64,000 bases of DNA from positions 186,001 to 250,000 of the forward strand of contig NZ_JACIDT010000003.1 of assembly GCF_014196495.1 (NCBI RefSeq), written 5' to 3'. Each line of letters begins with the position of its first letter. Positions within the stretch are counted from its first letter, which is position 1. The notes beneath the pieces are model-generated. The model was not told where the DNA came from. It saw only the letters and a list, made by a program, of their open reading frames with translations, and searched no databases. A program made the position numbers and the translations under genes. Shown piece by piece: positions 36,681 through 45,315 of this stretch. This DNA comes from Sphingobium jiangsuense (GTDB taxonomy: Bacteria > Pseudomonadota > Alphaproteobacteria > Sphingomonadales > Sphingomonadaceae).

Positions 36681-36714
36681 AAGGGCGGGAACTCCTTTGA
36701 GGATTCCCGCCCTT
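36681..36714. terminator. Bidirectional terminator between dnaA and the DUF4136 gene
   Basis: AAGGGCGGGAACTCC and GAGGATTCCCGCCCTT form a long stem with one bulge and a TTT loop, flanked by A-rich sequence on the left and T-rich on the right. It serves two convergent genes. Confidence 0.8.
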
Positions 36715-36733
36715 TCCTGTGTCTTTCCGGCGC

Positions 36734-37366
36734 TTATTTCTTTTCCGGCGCGACGGTGATCTTCACCGTCTCCCCCGATTTGCCGGGGAAGTTGACGAAC
36801 ATCGCGTCGATCAGATTGGGCACCAGATAGGTCAGCTTGTTGCTGAGCGACTGGGCTTCCGCCTTGCCTTCGAACAGGCGGCGATTGTCGGCTGCGCGGT
36901 CGATCTTCAGGCTGAGCGAGGCGGTGTAGACGGTATAGCTCTGAATGTCCTGATAGCCGCCGCCGAACAGGAAGGGATCGTAGAAGCCCCAATAATAGGG
37001 ATGGCGCCAATAGCCGTAGCCATAGCCGCGATAGAAGGGATCCGGCCCGAAATTGGTCGAGCGCACCCGCTCGCGGCCCGTATCCACGTCATAGCTCATC
37101 CGCACGATCAGCTTCGCGCTGGCGGCGTCTTCCGCCGGGACATAGCCCACCCCGCCCAGCTTGTGCGCGACGAGGCTGGCATATTGCTGGAATTCCAGGC
37201 CACCGGCGAGGCGCGGATCGTCCGCCACGATGGTGAAGCTCTCGCCCTGCGGGGCGGGCAGCTGCTGGAAGCGGGCCACATCCGCCTTGAACGACTGGGC
37301 GCAGCCGCCCGTCAGCAGAAGGGCGGCGGAGGCAAGGGCGGTCGCGAATATCTTGCGGGCTGTCAT
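36734..37366 (-). CDS. DUF4136 lipoprotein
   Basis: A predicted lipoprotein of 210 residues: signal KIFATALASAALLLTGGCAQ (lipobox Cys about 22), then a DUF4136 domain including SFTIVADDPRLAGGLEFQQY and an aromatic-rich middle (YRGYGYGYWRHPYYWGFYDP). The end FVNFPGKSGETVKITVAP is typical. Probably outer-membrane attached; function unknown. The ATG at 37366 has an AGGACA box. Confidence 0.82.
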   Translation of the reverse strand: MTARKIFATALASAALLLTGGCAQSFKADVARFQQLPAPQGESFTIVADDPRLAGGLEFQQYASLVAHKLGGVGYVPAEDAASAKLIVRMSYDVDTGRERVRSTNFGPDPFYRGYGYGYWRHPYYWGFYDPFLFGGGYQDIQSYTVYTASLSLKIDRAADNRRLFEGKAEAQSLSNKLTYLVPNLIDAMFVNFPGKSGETVKITVAPEKK

Positions 37367-37498
37367 GTTCTTGTCCTGCATAATGATGGGCGCCAAAACA
37401 CCGACACCCACCTAGATGGGGAATAAAATGCCATTATGCAACTGAACGGCGTTTGAACGGAATATCGTCCGTCCGCCTCCGTTCGCCGTGATGCGCTG

Positions 37499-38503
37499 CT
37501 ACCGCATCAGCCCCATCGCGTCATAAGCCCGGCGCAATGTCGGCTCGGCCGCCGCCGCCGCTCTTTCGGCGCCCTTGGCGAGCACCGCGTCGAGCGCGGC
37601 GTGATCGTCCTTCAGCGCGACATAGCGCCGGCGGATCGGGGAGAGCCGGTCGATCAGCACATCGGCCAGCGCGGGCTTGAACGCGCCGAAGCCCTGCCCC
37701 GCGAACTGCGCGCACACCGCATCGGGCGTCGTTTCGGTCATCGTCGCATAGATGCCGACCAGGTTGAGCGCCTCCGCCCGGCCCGCCAGCCCCGCGACCT
37801 CCGAAGGCAGCGGTTCGGGGTCGGTCTTGGCCTTGCGCACCTTCTGCGCGATGGCATCGTCGTCGTCGGTCAGGTTGATGCGGCTCATGTCGCTGGGGTC
37901 CGATTTCGACATTTTCGCGCTGCCGTCGCGCAGCGACATGATGCGCGCCGTTTCCTTCGGGATGATCGGATCGGGCAGGGTGAACAGCTCGACGCCGAAA
38001 TCGGTGTTGAACTTGGTCGCCACGTCACGGGTCAGCTCCAGATGCTGCTTCTGGTCTTCCCCTACCGGCACATGGGTCGCCTGATAGAGCAGCACGTCGG
38101 CGGCCTGCAGCACCGGATAGACATAGAGGCCGACGCTCGCGCCCTCGCGGTTCTTGCCCGCCTTGTCCTTGAACTGGGTCATGCGGTTGAGCCAGCCGAT
38201 GCGCGCGGTGCCGCACAGCAGCCAGCACAGCTCGGCATGGGCGGGGACGCGCGCCTGGTTGAAGAGGACGCTGCGATCCGGGTCGATGCCGCAGGCGACC
38301 AGCGCGGCGGCCATGTCCCGCACATTGGCGAGCCGCTGCTCGCGCCCCTCGTGCACGGTGATCGAATGCATGTCGGCGAGGAAGAAGAAGCATTCGGACC
38401 CTGCGTTCATCTCGTCCTGCATCTTCACCCAGTTGCGGATCGCGCCCAGATAATTGCCCAGATGCAGATTGCCGGTTGGCTGGATGCCGGAGAGGATGCG
38501 CAT
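37499..38503 (-). CDS. trpS: Tryptophanyl-tRNA synthetase
   Basis: A class I synthetase of 334 residues that charges tRNA-Trp. The HIGH-type motif is TGNLHLGNYLGA (about 11-22), the KMSKS motif is SAKMSKSDPSD (about 195-205). Only 2 bases separate it from the upstream murJ stop, so murJ-trpS form one transcription unit. Confidence 0.96.
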   Translation of the reverse strand: MRILSGIQPTGNLHLGNYLGAIRNWVKMQDEMNAGSECFFFLADMHSITVHEGREQRLANVRDMAAALVACGIDPDRSVLFNQARVPAHAELCWLLCGTARIGWLNRMTQFKDKAGKNREGASVGLYVYPVLQAADVLLYQATHVPVGEDQKQHLELTRDVATKFNTDFGVELFTLPDPIIPKETARIMSLRDGSAKMSKSDPSDMSRINLTDDDDAIAQKVRKAKTDPEPLPSEVAGLAGRAEALNLVGIYATMTETTPDAVCAQFAGQGFGAFKPALADVLIDRLSPIRRRYVALKDDHAALDAVLAKGAERAAAAAEPTLRRAYDAMGLMR

Positions 38504-38505
38504 GA

Positions 38506-40095
38506 CTATTTACTCGCTTGTGGGCGCCGGGTGACCAGCGACTTGAGTTCGGACAGGCGATAGGCGCCGGTGCCGAAGATCGCGACCGCATAGACCAGAG
38601 CGCCCCCGCCGCACAACAGGGCAAGCGCGATCACGCGGGTGAGGAAGGTGGAGGCCATATAGGCGTCGGCGACCGGCCCGGCGAACCACAGCGCCGCGCC
38701 CATGATCGCGCTGGCGAGCGTGATGCGCAGGCCGCGCGTGATGAGCCGCGCGTCGGCGCGCAACTGGTCGCGCCGGTGCAGCAGCCAGTAGAGGATGAGG
38801 ACGTTCACCCAGGCGGCCAGCGCGGTCGAGGCGGCGACGCCGACATGGCCCAGCGGCCAGATCAGGATGAGATTGCCGACGAGGTTGAACAGCATCGAGA
38901 CGAGCGCGACGCGCACCGGCGTCTTCGTGTCCTGCCGCGCGTAGAAGCCGGGCGTCAGCACCTTGATCAGCACATAGGCGGGCACGCCGAGCGCGAATAT
39001 GGCGAGGGCCGAGGCGCTGCCGATGGTGTCGGCGGGGGTGAATTCGCCATGCTGGAGCAGGCCGCGGATCAGCGGCGTGGCGATGACGCACAGCGCCACG
39101 GCGGCGGGCAGGCCGAGGAACCATGCCAGCTCGATCGCGCGGTTCTGCGTGTCCTTCGCCGCCTGCTCATTGCCGCCGCCGATCTGGCGCGACAGCGCGG
39201 GCAGGATCGCGGTGCCGACGCCGATGCCGATCAGGCCGAGCGGCAGCTGGTTCAGCCGGTCGGCATAATAGAGATAGCTGACCGCCCCCTGCGGCAGGAA
39301 GCGCGCGGCGAGCGAGGTCGAAACCAGCAGGTTGAACTGGATCGCCCCCTGGCCCAGCGCGGCGGGCATGATCAGGACCAGCATCTCCTTGACGCGGGGC
39401 GTCAGCCGGGGGAGGCGCAGGCGCAATGTCACGCCCGCGCGCCGGCACGCCCACATCAGCCACAGCAGCTGCATCACGCCCGACACGGTGACGGCGAGCG
39501 CCTGCGTGTAGCTGGTCTCGATCGGCGTCTCGCCCCGGAAGAAGACGACCGCGACGATCATGCAGATGTTGAGCAATATCGGCGCGGCGGCGTTCACCCA
39601 GAAGCGGTCGAGCGAATTCAATATGCCCCCCAGCAGGGAAACGATCGAGATCAGCGCCAGATAGGGAAAGGTGATGCGGGTAAGGTCGACCGCCAGCGCG
39701 AACTTTTCCGGCCCGCCGTCGGGAAAGCCGCCGGTCATCGCCCATACCACGGGCGCTGCCAGCAGGATCATCACGATGGTGAAGAGGACGAGGAACGGAA
39801 ACAGCACGGACAGCACCTGTCCGGCGAAATCATAGGCGGCGGAGCGGCCGCTGCCCGGACGATCCTTGTCCGCCTCGGCCATGGTGCGGTTGAACATCGG
39901 CACGAACACGGCGGCGAACGCCCCTTCCGCGAACAGCGCGCGGAACAGGTTGGGCAGGCGCCAGGCGATCAGGAAGGCGTCCGACGCGAAGCCCGCGCCC
40001 AGATAGCGCGCGACGGCCATGTCGCGCACCATGCCGAGAATCCGGCTGATGAGCGTCAGGCCGCCGATCGTCCCGGTTGCGCGGATCAGCCCCAT
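38506..40095 (-). CDS. murJ: Lipid II flippase MurJ
   Basis: A protein of 529 residues with about 14 transmembrane helices. It moves lipid II to the periplasmic face for peptidoglycan synthesis. The start GLIRATGTIGGLTLISRILG and RYLGAGFASDAFLIAWRLPN are the family hallmarks; the functional Arg/Asp positions in the first helices are present. It follows secB closely on the same strand. Confidence 0.95.
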   Translation of the reverse strand: MGLIRATGTIGGLTLISRILGMVRDMAVARYLGAGFASDAFLIAWRLPNLFRALFAEGAFAAVFVPMFNRTMAEADKDRPGSGRSAAYDFAGQVLSVLFPFLVLFTIVMILLAAPVVWAMTGGFPDGGPEKFALAVDLTRITFPYLALISIVSLLGGILNSLDRFWVNAAAPILLNICMIVAVVFFRGETPIETSYTQALAVTVSGVMQLLWLMWACRRAGVTLRLRLPRLTPRVKEMLVLIMPAALGQGAIQFNLLVSTSLAARFLPQGAVSYLYYADRLNQLPLGLIGIGVGTAILPALSRQIGGGNEQAAKDTQNRAIELAWFLGLPAAVALCVIATPLIRGLLQHGEFTPADTIGSASALAIFALGVPAYVLIKVLTPGFYARQDTKTPVRVALVSMLFNLVGNLILIWPLGHVGVAASTALAAWVNVLILYWLLHRRDQLRADARLITRGLRITLASAIMGAALWFAGPVADAYMASTFLTRVIALALLCGGGALVYAVAIFGTGAYRLSELKSLVTRRPQASK

Positions 40096-40124
40096 CGGGT
40101 CATGCCCCGCCGTTGCGGCTCACC

Positions 40125-40625
40125 TCAGGCGTGGCCGGCGGGCTGCTCGCCCTGCTGCGCGGCCTGCGTCTGCATCTGTTGCAGATAGAGGCCGTTGAAG
40201 TCGATGGGGTCGAGCACCAGCGGCGCGAAGCCGCCGTCGCGCACCGCATCGGCCAGCACGCGGCGGGCGAAGGGGAAGAGCAGGCGCGGCGCTTCGGCGA
40301 ACAGGAACGGGTGCAACTGCTCGTCGGAGATGTTGCGCACCGCGAACAGGCCGCCATAGGTGAGGTCGGCGGCGAAGGCGGCGCCCTGCGCGGTCTTGGC
40401 CTTCACCTCTACCTTCAGGATCACCTCGAACACGTCCTCGCCCGGCTTGTCGGTGCCGATGTTGAACTGCACGTCGATCTCCGGCTGGTCCTGCCACTGG
40501 TAGACCGCGGGAGAATTGGGGTTTTCGAACGACAGGTCCTTCACATATTGGGTGATGAGGCCGATCGTGGGCTGGGTGTCCGCGCCATTGGCGAGCGGCT
40601 CGTTGGAGGTGGCTTCGTCGGCCAT
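40125..40625 (-). CDS. secB: Protein-export chaperone SecB
   Basis: A protein of 166 residues that keeps precursor proteins unfolded and hands them to SecA. Family motifs: TQYVKDLSFENPNSPAVY, DVFEVILKVEVKAKT, YGGLFAVRN and the C-terminal LLFPFARRVLADAVRDGGF with PLVLDPIDFNGLY. It is divergent from the Tim44-like gene, the usual alphaproteobacterial arrangement. The ATG at 40625 gives the standard N-terminus. Confidence 0.96.
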   Translation of the reverse strand: MADEATSNEPLANGADTQPTIGLITQYVKDLSFENPNSPAVYQWQDQPEIDVQFNIGTDKPGEDVFEVILKVEVKAKTAQGAAFAADLTYGGLFAVRNISDEQLHPFLFAEAPRLLFPFARRVLADAVRDGGFAPLVLDPIDFNGLYLQQMQTQAAQQGEQPAGHA

Positions 40626-40849
40626 TGAATGCTTCCCTGTCCTGATGGAGCGAGGCCCGGTAAGACCGCGCGGAATGATAGGCGCGCTTAGCAGCCCGGA
40701 ACGCTTTGGGCAACGGGTGGCCGCACAGGCCCTCACGCGTGGGGCGGCCCGCGCGGCGCCGCAGGGAAATTTGCCCGCTCCCTTTGAAAAATCGCACCGA
40801 TATGCTTATGTAGGCAAGCAAGGCTATTTCGCACAAGGTTGGTTCGCGC

Positions 40850-41509
40850 GTGTACATGATCGTCATCCTCGCCATGGTCGCTGTTTTTCTGGCGCTGAGG
40901 CTCTATTCGGTGCTGGGACGGCGGACCGGGCATGAGCAGCAGCCCGCCCCGCTGCAACAGCCGGAAGACCGCGTGCCCACGCGCATCTTGCAGCCGCGCG
41001 TGCCGCAGGGCGCGACCCCCGAACGCGTGGATCCGGCCGATGCGCTGATCGCGCCGGGGGCGGAAAACGGCATCCGCGCAATCATCGGCGCGGATCGTCA
41101 TTTCGACGTGACCCAGTTTCTGGATGGCGCCCGCTCGGCCTATGGCATGATTCTCGAAGCCTTCTGGCAGGGCCGGCGCGACGACCTGCGCTGGCTGTGC
41201 GAGGGCGATGTCGCCCAATCCTTCGAGCAGGCGATCGCGGATCGCGAGGAAGCCGGGCATGTGCTGGAAAACCGCCTCGTCCGCATCGACCGGGCGCAGA
41301 TTCTCGATGCGGCGCTGCGCGGCGGCACGGCGTCCATCACGGTGCAGTTCGACGCGGATATCGCGGCGGTGACGCGCGACCGCGACGGCACTGTGATCGC
41401 GGGGTCGATGACCGACGCGATCACCACCCATGATGTGTGGACCTTCACCCGCCAGATCGGCCAGGCCGACCCCAACTGGAAGCTGAGCGAAACAGACGAG
41501 GCCGCATGA
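40850..41509 (+). CDS. Tim44/TimA-like domain protein
   Basis: A protein of 219 residues with an N-terminal membrane anchor (MIVILAMVAVFLALRLYSVL), a Pro/Gln-rich linker and a C-terminal Tim44-like domain (about 80-210: FDVTQFLDGARSAYGMILEA, FWQGRRDDLRWLCEGDVAQS, VTRDRDGTVIAGSMTDAITT). Bacterial relatives next to secB are thought to act at the inner membrane in protein traffic. The GTG at 40850 or the ATG 6 bases on are both possible. It overlaps the mltA frame by 4 bases. Confidence 0.87.
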   Translation: MYMIVILAMVAVFLALRLYSVLGRRTGHEQQPAPLQQPEDRVPTRILQPRVPQGATPERVDPADALIAPGAENGIRAIIGADRHFDVTQFLDGARSAYGMILEAFWQGRRDDLRWLCEGDVAQSFEQAIADREEAGHVLENRLVRIDRAQILDAALRGGTASITVQFDADIAAVTRDRDGTVIAGSMTDAITTHDVWTFTRQIGQADPNWKLSETDEAA

Positions 41510-42981
41510 TTGGCATCCCGCGCCGCGAGGCGATGGAAAAGCACAGGGTGCGCCACGCAGGCGCGCCCTTTCTTTTGGCGGTGAGCGGGCTTGCGGATGG
41601 GGGGCGACTTTCTTTCCACCCCCGTCATGCCAGCGAAGACTGGCATCTCAGGAGGCGAGGCGCGACCTCGCCTGCGACCTTAGCCTGCGCTGGGGTGACG
41701 AGCGGACGCAGCACTCCCTCGCGTCCAGCCGCCGCCTTCCTGTTTCCGTTCCTTCTGTTGGCCCTCGCGCTGCTCTCCGGTTGCGCGGGCAGCCTCATTC
41801 CGCCGTCCGCCGGGCCAGCGCCGGGAACGGCAGCGCAGCCTGCTCCCGCAACGCCGCGCCCGCCCGTCGCCCCGACGCAGCCCGTGCCGGTCGTCGCCGG
41901 GGAGAATGCGCTGGGCGCCGGGCTGGTGCCGGGGCCGCCGGTTGCCGGGCTGGTCCGCCAGAGCGAGCGGACGCGCGCCGCCTTCGCCGCCTTCAAGCTC
42001 TCCTGCCCGTCGCTGCTGCGCCGCGCGGACCAGTCGGGGCTGACGCGCGGGCAGGACTGGGCGACGGCCTGCGGGGCGGCGACGAGCTGGCCCGAAGCAG
42101 GCGCCGCCGATTTCTTCTCCCGCTATTTCGAGGCGGTGCAGGTCGGTGACGGCAAGGCCTTCGCCACCGGCTATTATGAACCGGAAATCGCCGGGTCCCG
42201 CACCCGGAGCGCCGCCTATCCGGTGCCGGTCTACCGCCGCCCGCCGGACCTGATCGACGTCGATCTCGGCCTGTTCAGCGACAGCCTGAAGGGCAGGACC
42301 ATCCGGGGTCGCGTGGATGGCCAGAAATTCGTGCCCTATCATGAGCGGGCGCAGATCGCCGATGGCGGCATCCTCGCCGGGCGGGGGCTGGAGCTGGCCT
42401 GGGCGGCCGATCCGGTCGAATTCTTCTTCCTTCAGGTGCAGGGCAGCGGCCGGCTGCGCCTGCCGGACGGGTCGATCATGCGGATCGGCTATGACGGCCA
42501 GAACGGGCGCGACTATACCGGCATCGGCAAGCTGATGAAGGATCGCGGCCTCATCCGCGCCGGTTCGATGCAGGACATCATGAACTGGCTGCGCGCCAAC
42601 CCCGCCGAGGGGCGGGCGATCATGAACGAGAACAAGAGCTTCGTCTTTTTCCGGGAACTGACCGGGGCCGGGCCGCTGGGCGCGATGGGGCTGCCGGTGA
42701 CGGCGGAAGCGACCGTCGCCGCCGATCCGCGCTATGTGCCGCTGGGCGCGCCGGTCCTCCTGTCGCTGGACCGGGCGGAGCCGGAGGGGGTGTGGATCGC
42801 GCAGGATACCGGCGGCGCGATCAAGGGGCCGAATCGCTTCGACACCTTCTGGGGCGCGGGCGACCGCGCGCGTGCCATAGCGGGCGGCATGTCCGGGCGG
42901 GGCAGCGCGCTGCTGCTGCTGCCTGTCGGAACTTATGCACGGCTGGCGGCGGAAAATGGCTGGTCGACGTCTCAGCCCTGA
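41506..42981 (+). CDS. mltA: Membrane-bound lytic murein transglycosylase A
   Basis: Cleaves peptidoglycan with 1,6-anhydro ends. The MltA domain and the C-terminal 3D domain are complete (SGRLRLPDGSIMRIGYDGQN, then WIAQDTGGAIKGPNRFDTFW with the catalytic Asp and GMSGRGSALLLLP). The lipoprotein signal is AAFLFPFLLLALALLSGCAG, but it begins only at about residue 73 of this frame. A family A repeat (41621-41703) sits in frame before it. The coupled ATG at 41506 would give a long pre-signal tail; the GTG at 41695, supplied by the repeat, gives a normal lipoprotein. The start is unresolved. Confidence 0.9.
   Translation: MIGIPRREAMEKHRVRHAGAPFLLAVSGLADGGRLSFHPRHASEDWHLRRRGATSPATLACAGVTSGRSTPSRPAAAFLFPFLLLALALLSGCAGSLIPPSAGPAPGTAAQPAPATPRPPVAPTQPVPVVAGENALGAGLVPGPPVAGLVRQSERTRAAFAAFKLSCPSLLRRADQSGLTRGQDWATACGAATSWPEAGAADFFSRYFEAVQVGDGKAFATGYYEPEIAGSRTRSAAYPVPVYRRPPDLIDVDLGLFSDSLKGRTIRGRVDGQKFVPYHERAQIADGGILAGRGLELAWAADPVEFFFLQVQGSGRLRLPDGSIMRIGYDGQNGRDYTGIGKLMKDRGLIRAGSMQDIMNWLRANPAEGRAIMNENKSFVFFRELTGAGPLGAMGLPVTAEATVAADPRYVPLGAPVLLSLDRAEPEGVWIAQDTGGAIKGPNRFDTFWGAGDRARAIAGGMSGRGSALLLLPVGTYARLAAENGWSTSQP
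41621..41703. repeat. Dispersed palindromic repeat, family A copy 5, within the mltA frame
   Basis: CCCGTCATGCCAGCGAAGAC, TGGCATCTCAGGAGGCGAGG and CCTGCGCTGGGGTGACGAGC. It has the same layout as the intergenic copies but is read through in frame as part of the mltA 5' region. Confidence 0.8.
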
Positions 42982-43528
42982 AGAACGCGAAATCTGGTCC
43001 AGATTGGCGCAAACTGTCCGGCCGCTGAAAGGGCGCGTCCGGATGCCCGCTCCTGCCCCTGCGCAGGCAGATGAGAAGGCGGGGAAAAAGATCCCGAACG
43101 CAAGTCAGCCCGCGCGTGCGGTGCGGAATCCCGCCCCTGCGGCAGGCCCGAAACCGCCGCCGGTCCGGCGCATGCCCGTCGCCGTGCTGGACGATGCATG
43201 GGAACGCCGGATCGCCACCGGCTCCATCGCCCCGGACATGAGCGTCGACCTGCACGGCCATACGCTGGAAGCCGCGCATCGCCGCCTCAATCAGGTGCTG
43301 GCGCAGGCGGTTGCGCGCGGGGCGAGGGTGCTGCTGGTCGTCACCGGCAATCCGCGCCCGGCCTCCGACAATCCCCATGAGCCCCGCACGCGCGGCGCGA
43401 TCCGCGCGGAAATAGGGGATTGGCTGGCGCTCGGCGGCCATGCCGACGCCATTGCCAGCGTCCGCACCGCCCATCCCCGCCATGGCGGGCGCGGGGCGCT
43501 CTATATTATTTTGCGCCGCCGCAAATGA
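42956..43528 (+). CDS. Smr-domain protein
   Basis: A protein of 190 residues. The N-terminal half is basic and Pro/Ala-rich; the C-terminal Smr domain (about 95-188) has VDLHGHTLEAAHRRLNQVLA, ARVLLVVTGN and the end HPRHGGRGALYIILRR. Smr domains are nucleases or nucleic-acid-binding modules. The gene overlaps the end of mltA by 26 bases, the order seen in other alphaproteobacteria. The ATG at 42956 was preferred over one at 42935 on alignment with the usual LSPEEREIW opening. Confidence 0.88.
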   Translation: MAGRRLSPEEREIWSRLAQTVRPLKGRVRMPAPAPAQADEKAGKKIPNASQPARAVRNPAPAAGPKPPPVRRMPVAVLDDAWERRIATGSIAPDMSVDLHGHTLEAAHRRLNQVLAQAVARGARVLLVVTGNPRPASDNPHEPRTRGAIRAEIGDWLALGGHADAIASVRTAHPRHGGRGALYIILRRRK

Positions 43529-43607
43529 CCGCCGCCCGTCCGGCCCGGCTTCATATTTGTTAACTTCTTTCCGGCATTGAGCGGGGAGAGGAAGCCGCGC
43601 CATCGGC

Positions 43608-45308
43608 GTGGCGGCAATGATGGGTGTCGGGGTGGCCGCTGGCAACTTCACATTTTGGCGAACCGCTTCCTGCCATGCAATCATGGCGGGCGGCGTGGTG
43701 GGCCTGCTGGCAGGCGGCGGCCTGCTGCTGGCTCGCGCCGCGCGGCTGGATCATGGCGGCATCGCGCTTTACGCGGCTGCGATGGGCTCCGTCTTTGCGC
43801 TTGCCACCTATCACTGCCTGCGCCGCCAGTTCCGGCTGGTCGATCATGCGGCGGAACGGCTGCTGGCTGCCGCGCATGGCGATTTCCAGGCGCCCGTCCC
43901 TCCCGCCGTCCATGCCGCCATGCCCGATCTCGCGGTGGCGATGGAAAGCCTGTTCAGCCAGACTCGCGCCACGCTCGACAATGTGCAGTCGCTGGCGATG
44001 CAGGACAGCGTGACAGGCCTGGCCAGCCGGTCCAGCTTCTGCTGCCAGGTGGAGCTGCTGCTGGCGGGGCAGGAAAGAAGCGGCCCGGCTGCGATGTTCT
44101 TCATCGATCTCGACGGGTTCAAGGCGGTCAACGACACGCTGGGCCATGCGGCGGGCGACCATATATTGACGCGGGTCGCCGGGCGGCTGCGCGAGGTGGT
44201 GGCGATGCAGCTCGGCGCGGCGTCGGACGCGGTCATCGGCCGCTATGCCGGCGACGAATTCACGATATTCTTCCCGCACCTCCCGCCGGAAAGCTCGGCG
44301 ATGCGGATCGCGCGCGCGGTGCAATATGCGCTGGACGAGCCGTTCGACATCGGCGGAACGCAGGTCGAGATCGGCGGGTCGATCGGCGTCGCCTATTATC
44401 CCGAACATGGGGCGACGCTGGCCGCGCTGCTGCGCTCGGCCGACCATGCGATGTACGACGCCAAGCATAGCGGGCGCGGGCAGGTGCGGCTCTATTCGGA
44501 GGATCTGGCGCTGCGCCTTGCCGGGCGCGCCGAGCTGGAGCGCGACCTGCGGCTGGCGCTGGAGCGCGACGAGTTCCTGCTGGAATTCCAGCCTCAGGTG
44601 GATTTCGTCGCCGGGCGCGTGGTGAGCGCCGAGGCGCTGGTCCGCTGGGAGCATCCGCGCCGGGGCCTGCTGATGCCCGACAGCTTCGTTGCGCTGGCCG
44701 AGGAAACCGGCCTGATCGTGGAGCTGGGCGACTGGATATTGAACCGCGTCTGCCACACCGCGTCGCGCTGGGCGCGATCGGGCGTCGACCAGCGCATCTC
44801 GATCAACATCTCCCGCCGCGAGCTGGCGCAGCCCGATTTCTTCGACCGGCTGAACCGCGCGATGCAGCGTCACGCCACCCCGCCGGAAATGCTGGAGCTG
44901 GAGCTGACCGAAACGCTGATGATGAAGCTGCGCGGCGACACCTACAAGGCGCTGGTGGGGCTGCGCACGCGCGGCGTCCGCGTCGCGATCGACGATTTCG
45001 GCACGGGCTTTTCCAATCTGGCGCAGCTGCGCGATCTGCCGATCGACCGGGTGAAGATCGACCGCAGCCTTGTCCGCGATATCGCCATTTCGGTGGAGGC
45101 GCGGACCATCTGCTCGGCCATTGTCGGGCTGGTGCGCGGGCTGGGCCTCGCCATGGTGGTCGAGGGGATCGAGAGCGAGGAGCAGATCGAACTGCTGCGG
45201 GTGATGGGCTGCTCCGTCTTCCAGGGCTTCCACCTGTCCCGCCCCGTTCGGGAAGCGGTTTATCTGGAGCGCTTCGGCGTGATGGACGCAGCAGAGGCGC
45301 GCGCCTGA
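43608..45308 (+). CDS. Cyclic-di-GMP enzyme with GGDEF and EAL domains
   Basis: A membrane protein of 566 residues: two N-terminal helices (about 25-45 and 50-70), GGDEF domain (about 125-300) and EAL domain (about 310-555). The signature is AGDEF (RYAGDEFTIFF) rather than GGDEF, which some active cyclases tolerate. The EAL part keeps EALVRWEHP, ELTETLMM, DDFGTGFSNL and KIDRSLVRD, so phosphodiesterase activity is likely. There is no partner nearby. Several in-frame starts are possible near 43608-43684. Confidence 0.9.
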   Translation: MAAMMGVGVAAGNFTFWRTASCHAIMAGGVVGLLAGGGLLLARAARLDHGGIALYAAAMGSVFALATYHCLRRQFRLVDHAAERLLAAAHGDFQAPVPPAVHAAMPDLAVAMESLFSQTRATLDNVQSLAMQDSVTGLASRSSFCCQVELLLAGQERSGPAAMFFIDLDGFKAVNDTLGHAAGDHILTRVAGRLREVVAMQLGAASDAVIGRYAGDEFTIFFPHLPPESSAMRIARAVQYALDEPFDIGGTQVEIGGSIGVAYYPEHGATLAALLRSADHAMYDAKHSGRGQVRLYSEDLALRLAGRAELERDLRLALERDEFLLEFQPQVDFVAGRVVSAEALVRWEHPRRGLLMPDSFVALAEETGLIVELGDWILNRVCHTASRWARSGVDQRISINISRRELAQPDFFDRLNRAMQRHATPPEMLELELTETLMMKLRGDTYKALVGLRTRGVRVAIDDFGTGFSNLAQLRDLPIDRVKIDRSLVRDIAISVEARTICSAIVGLVRGLGLAMVVEGIESEEQIELLRVMGCSVFQGFHLSRPVREAVYLERFGVMDAAEARA

Positions 45309-45315
45309 ACGGCGT

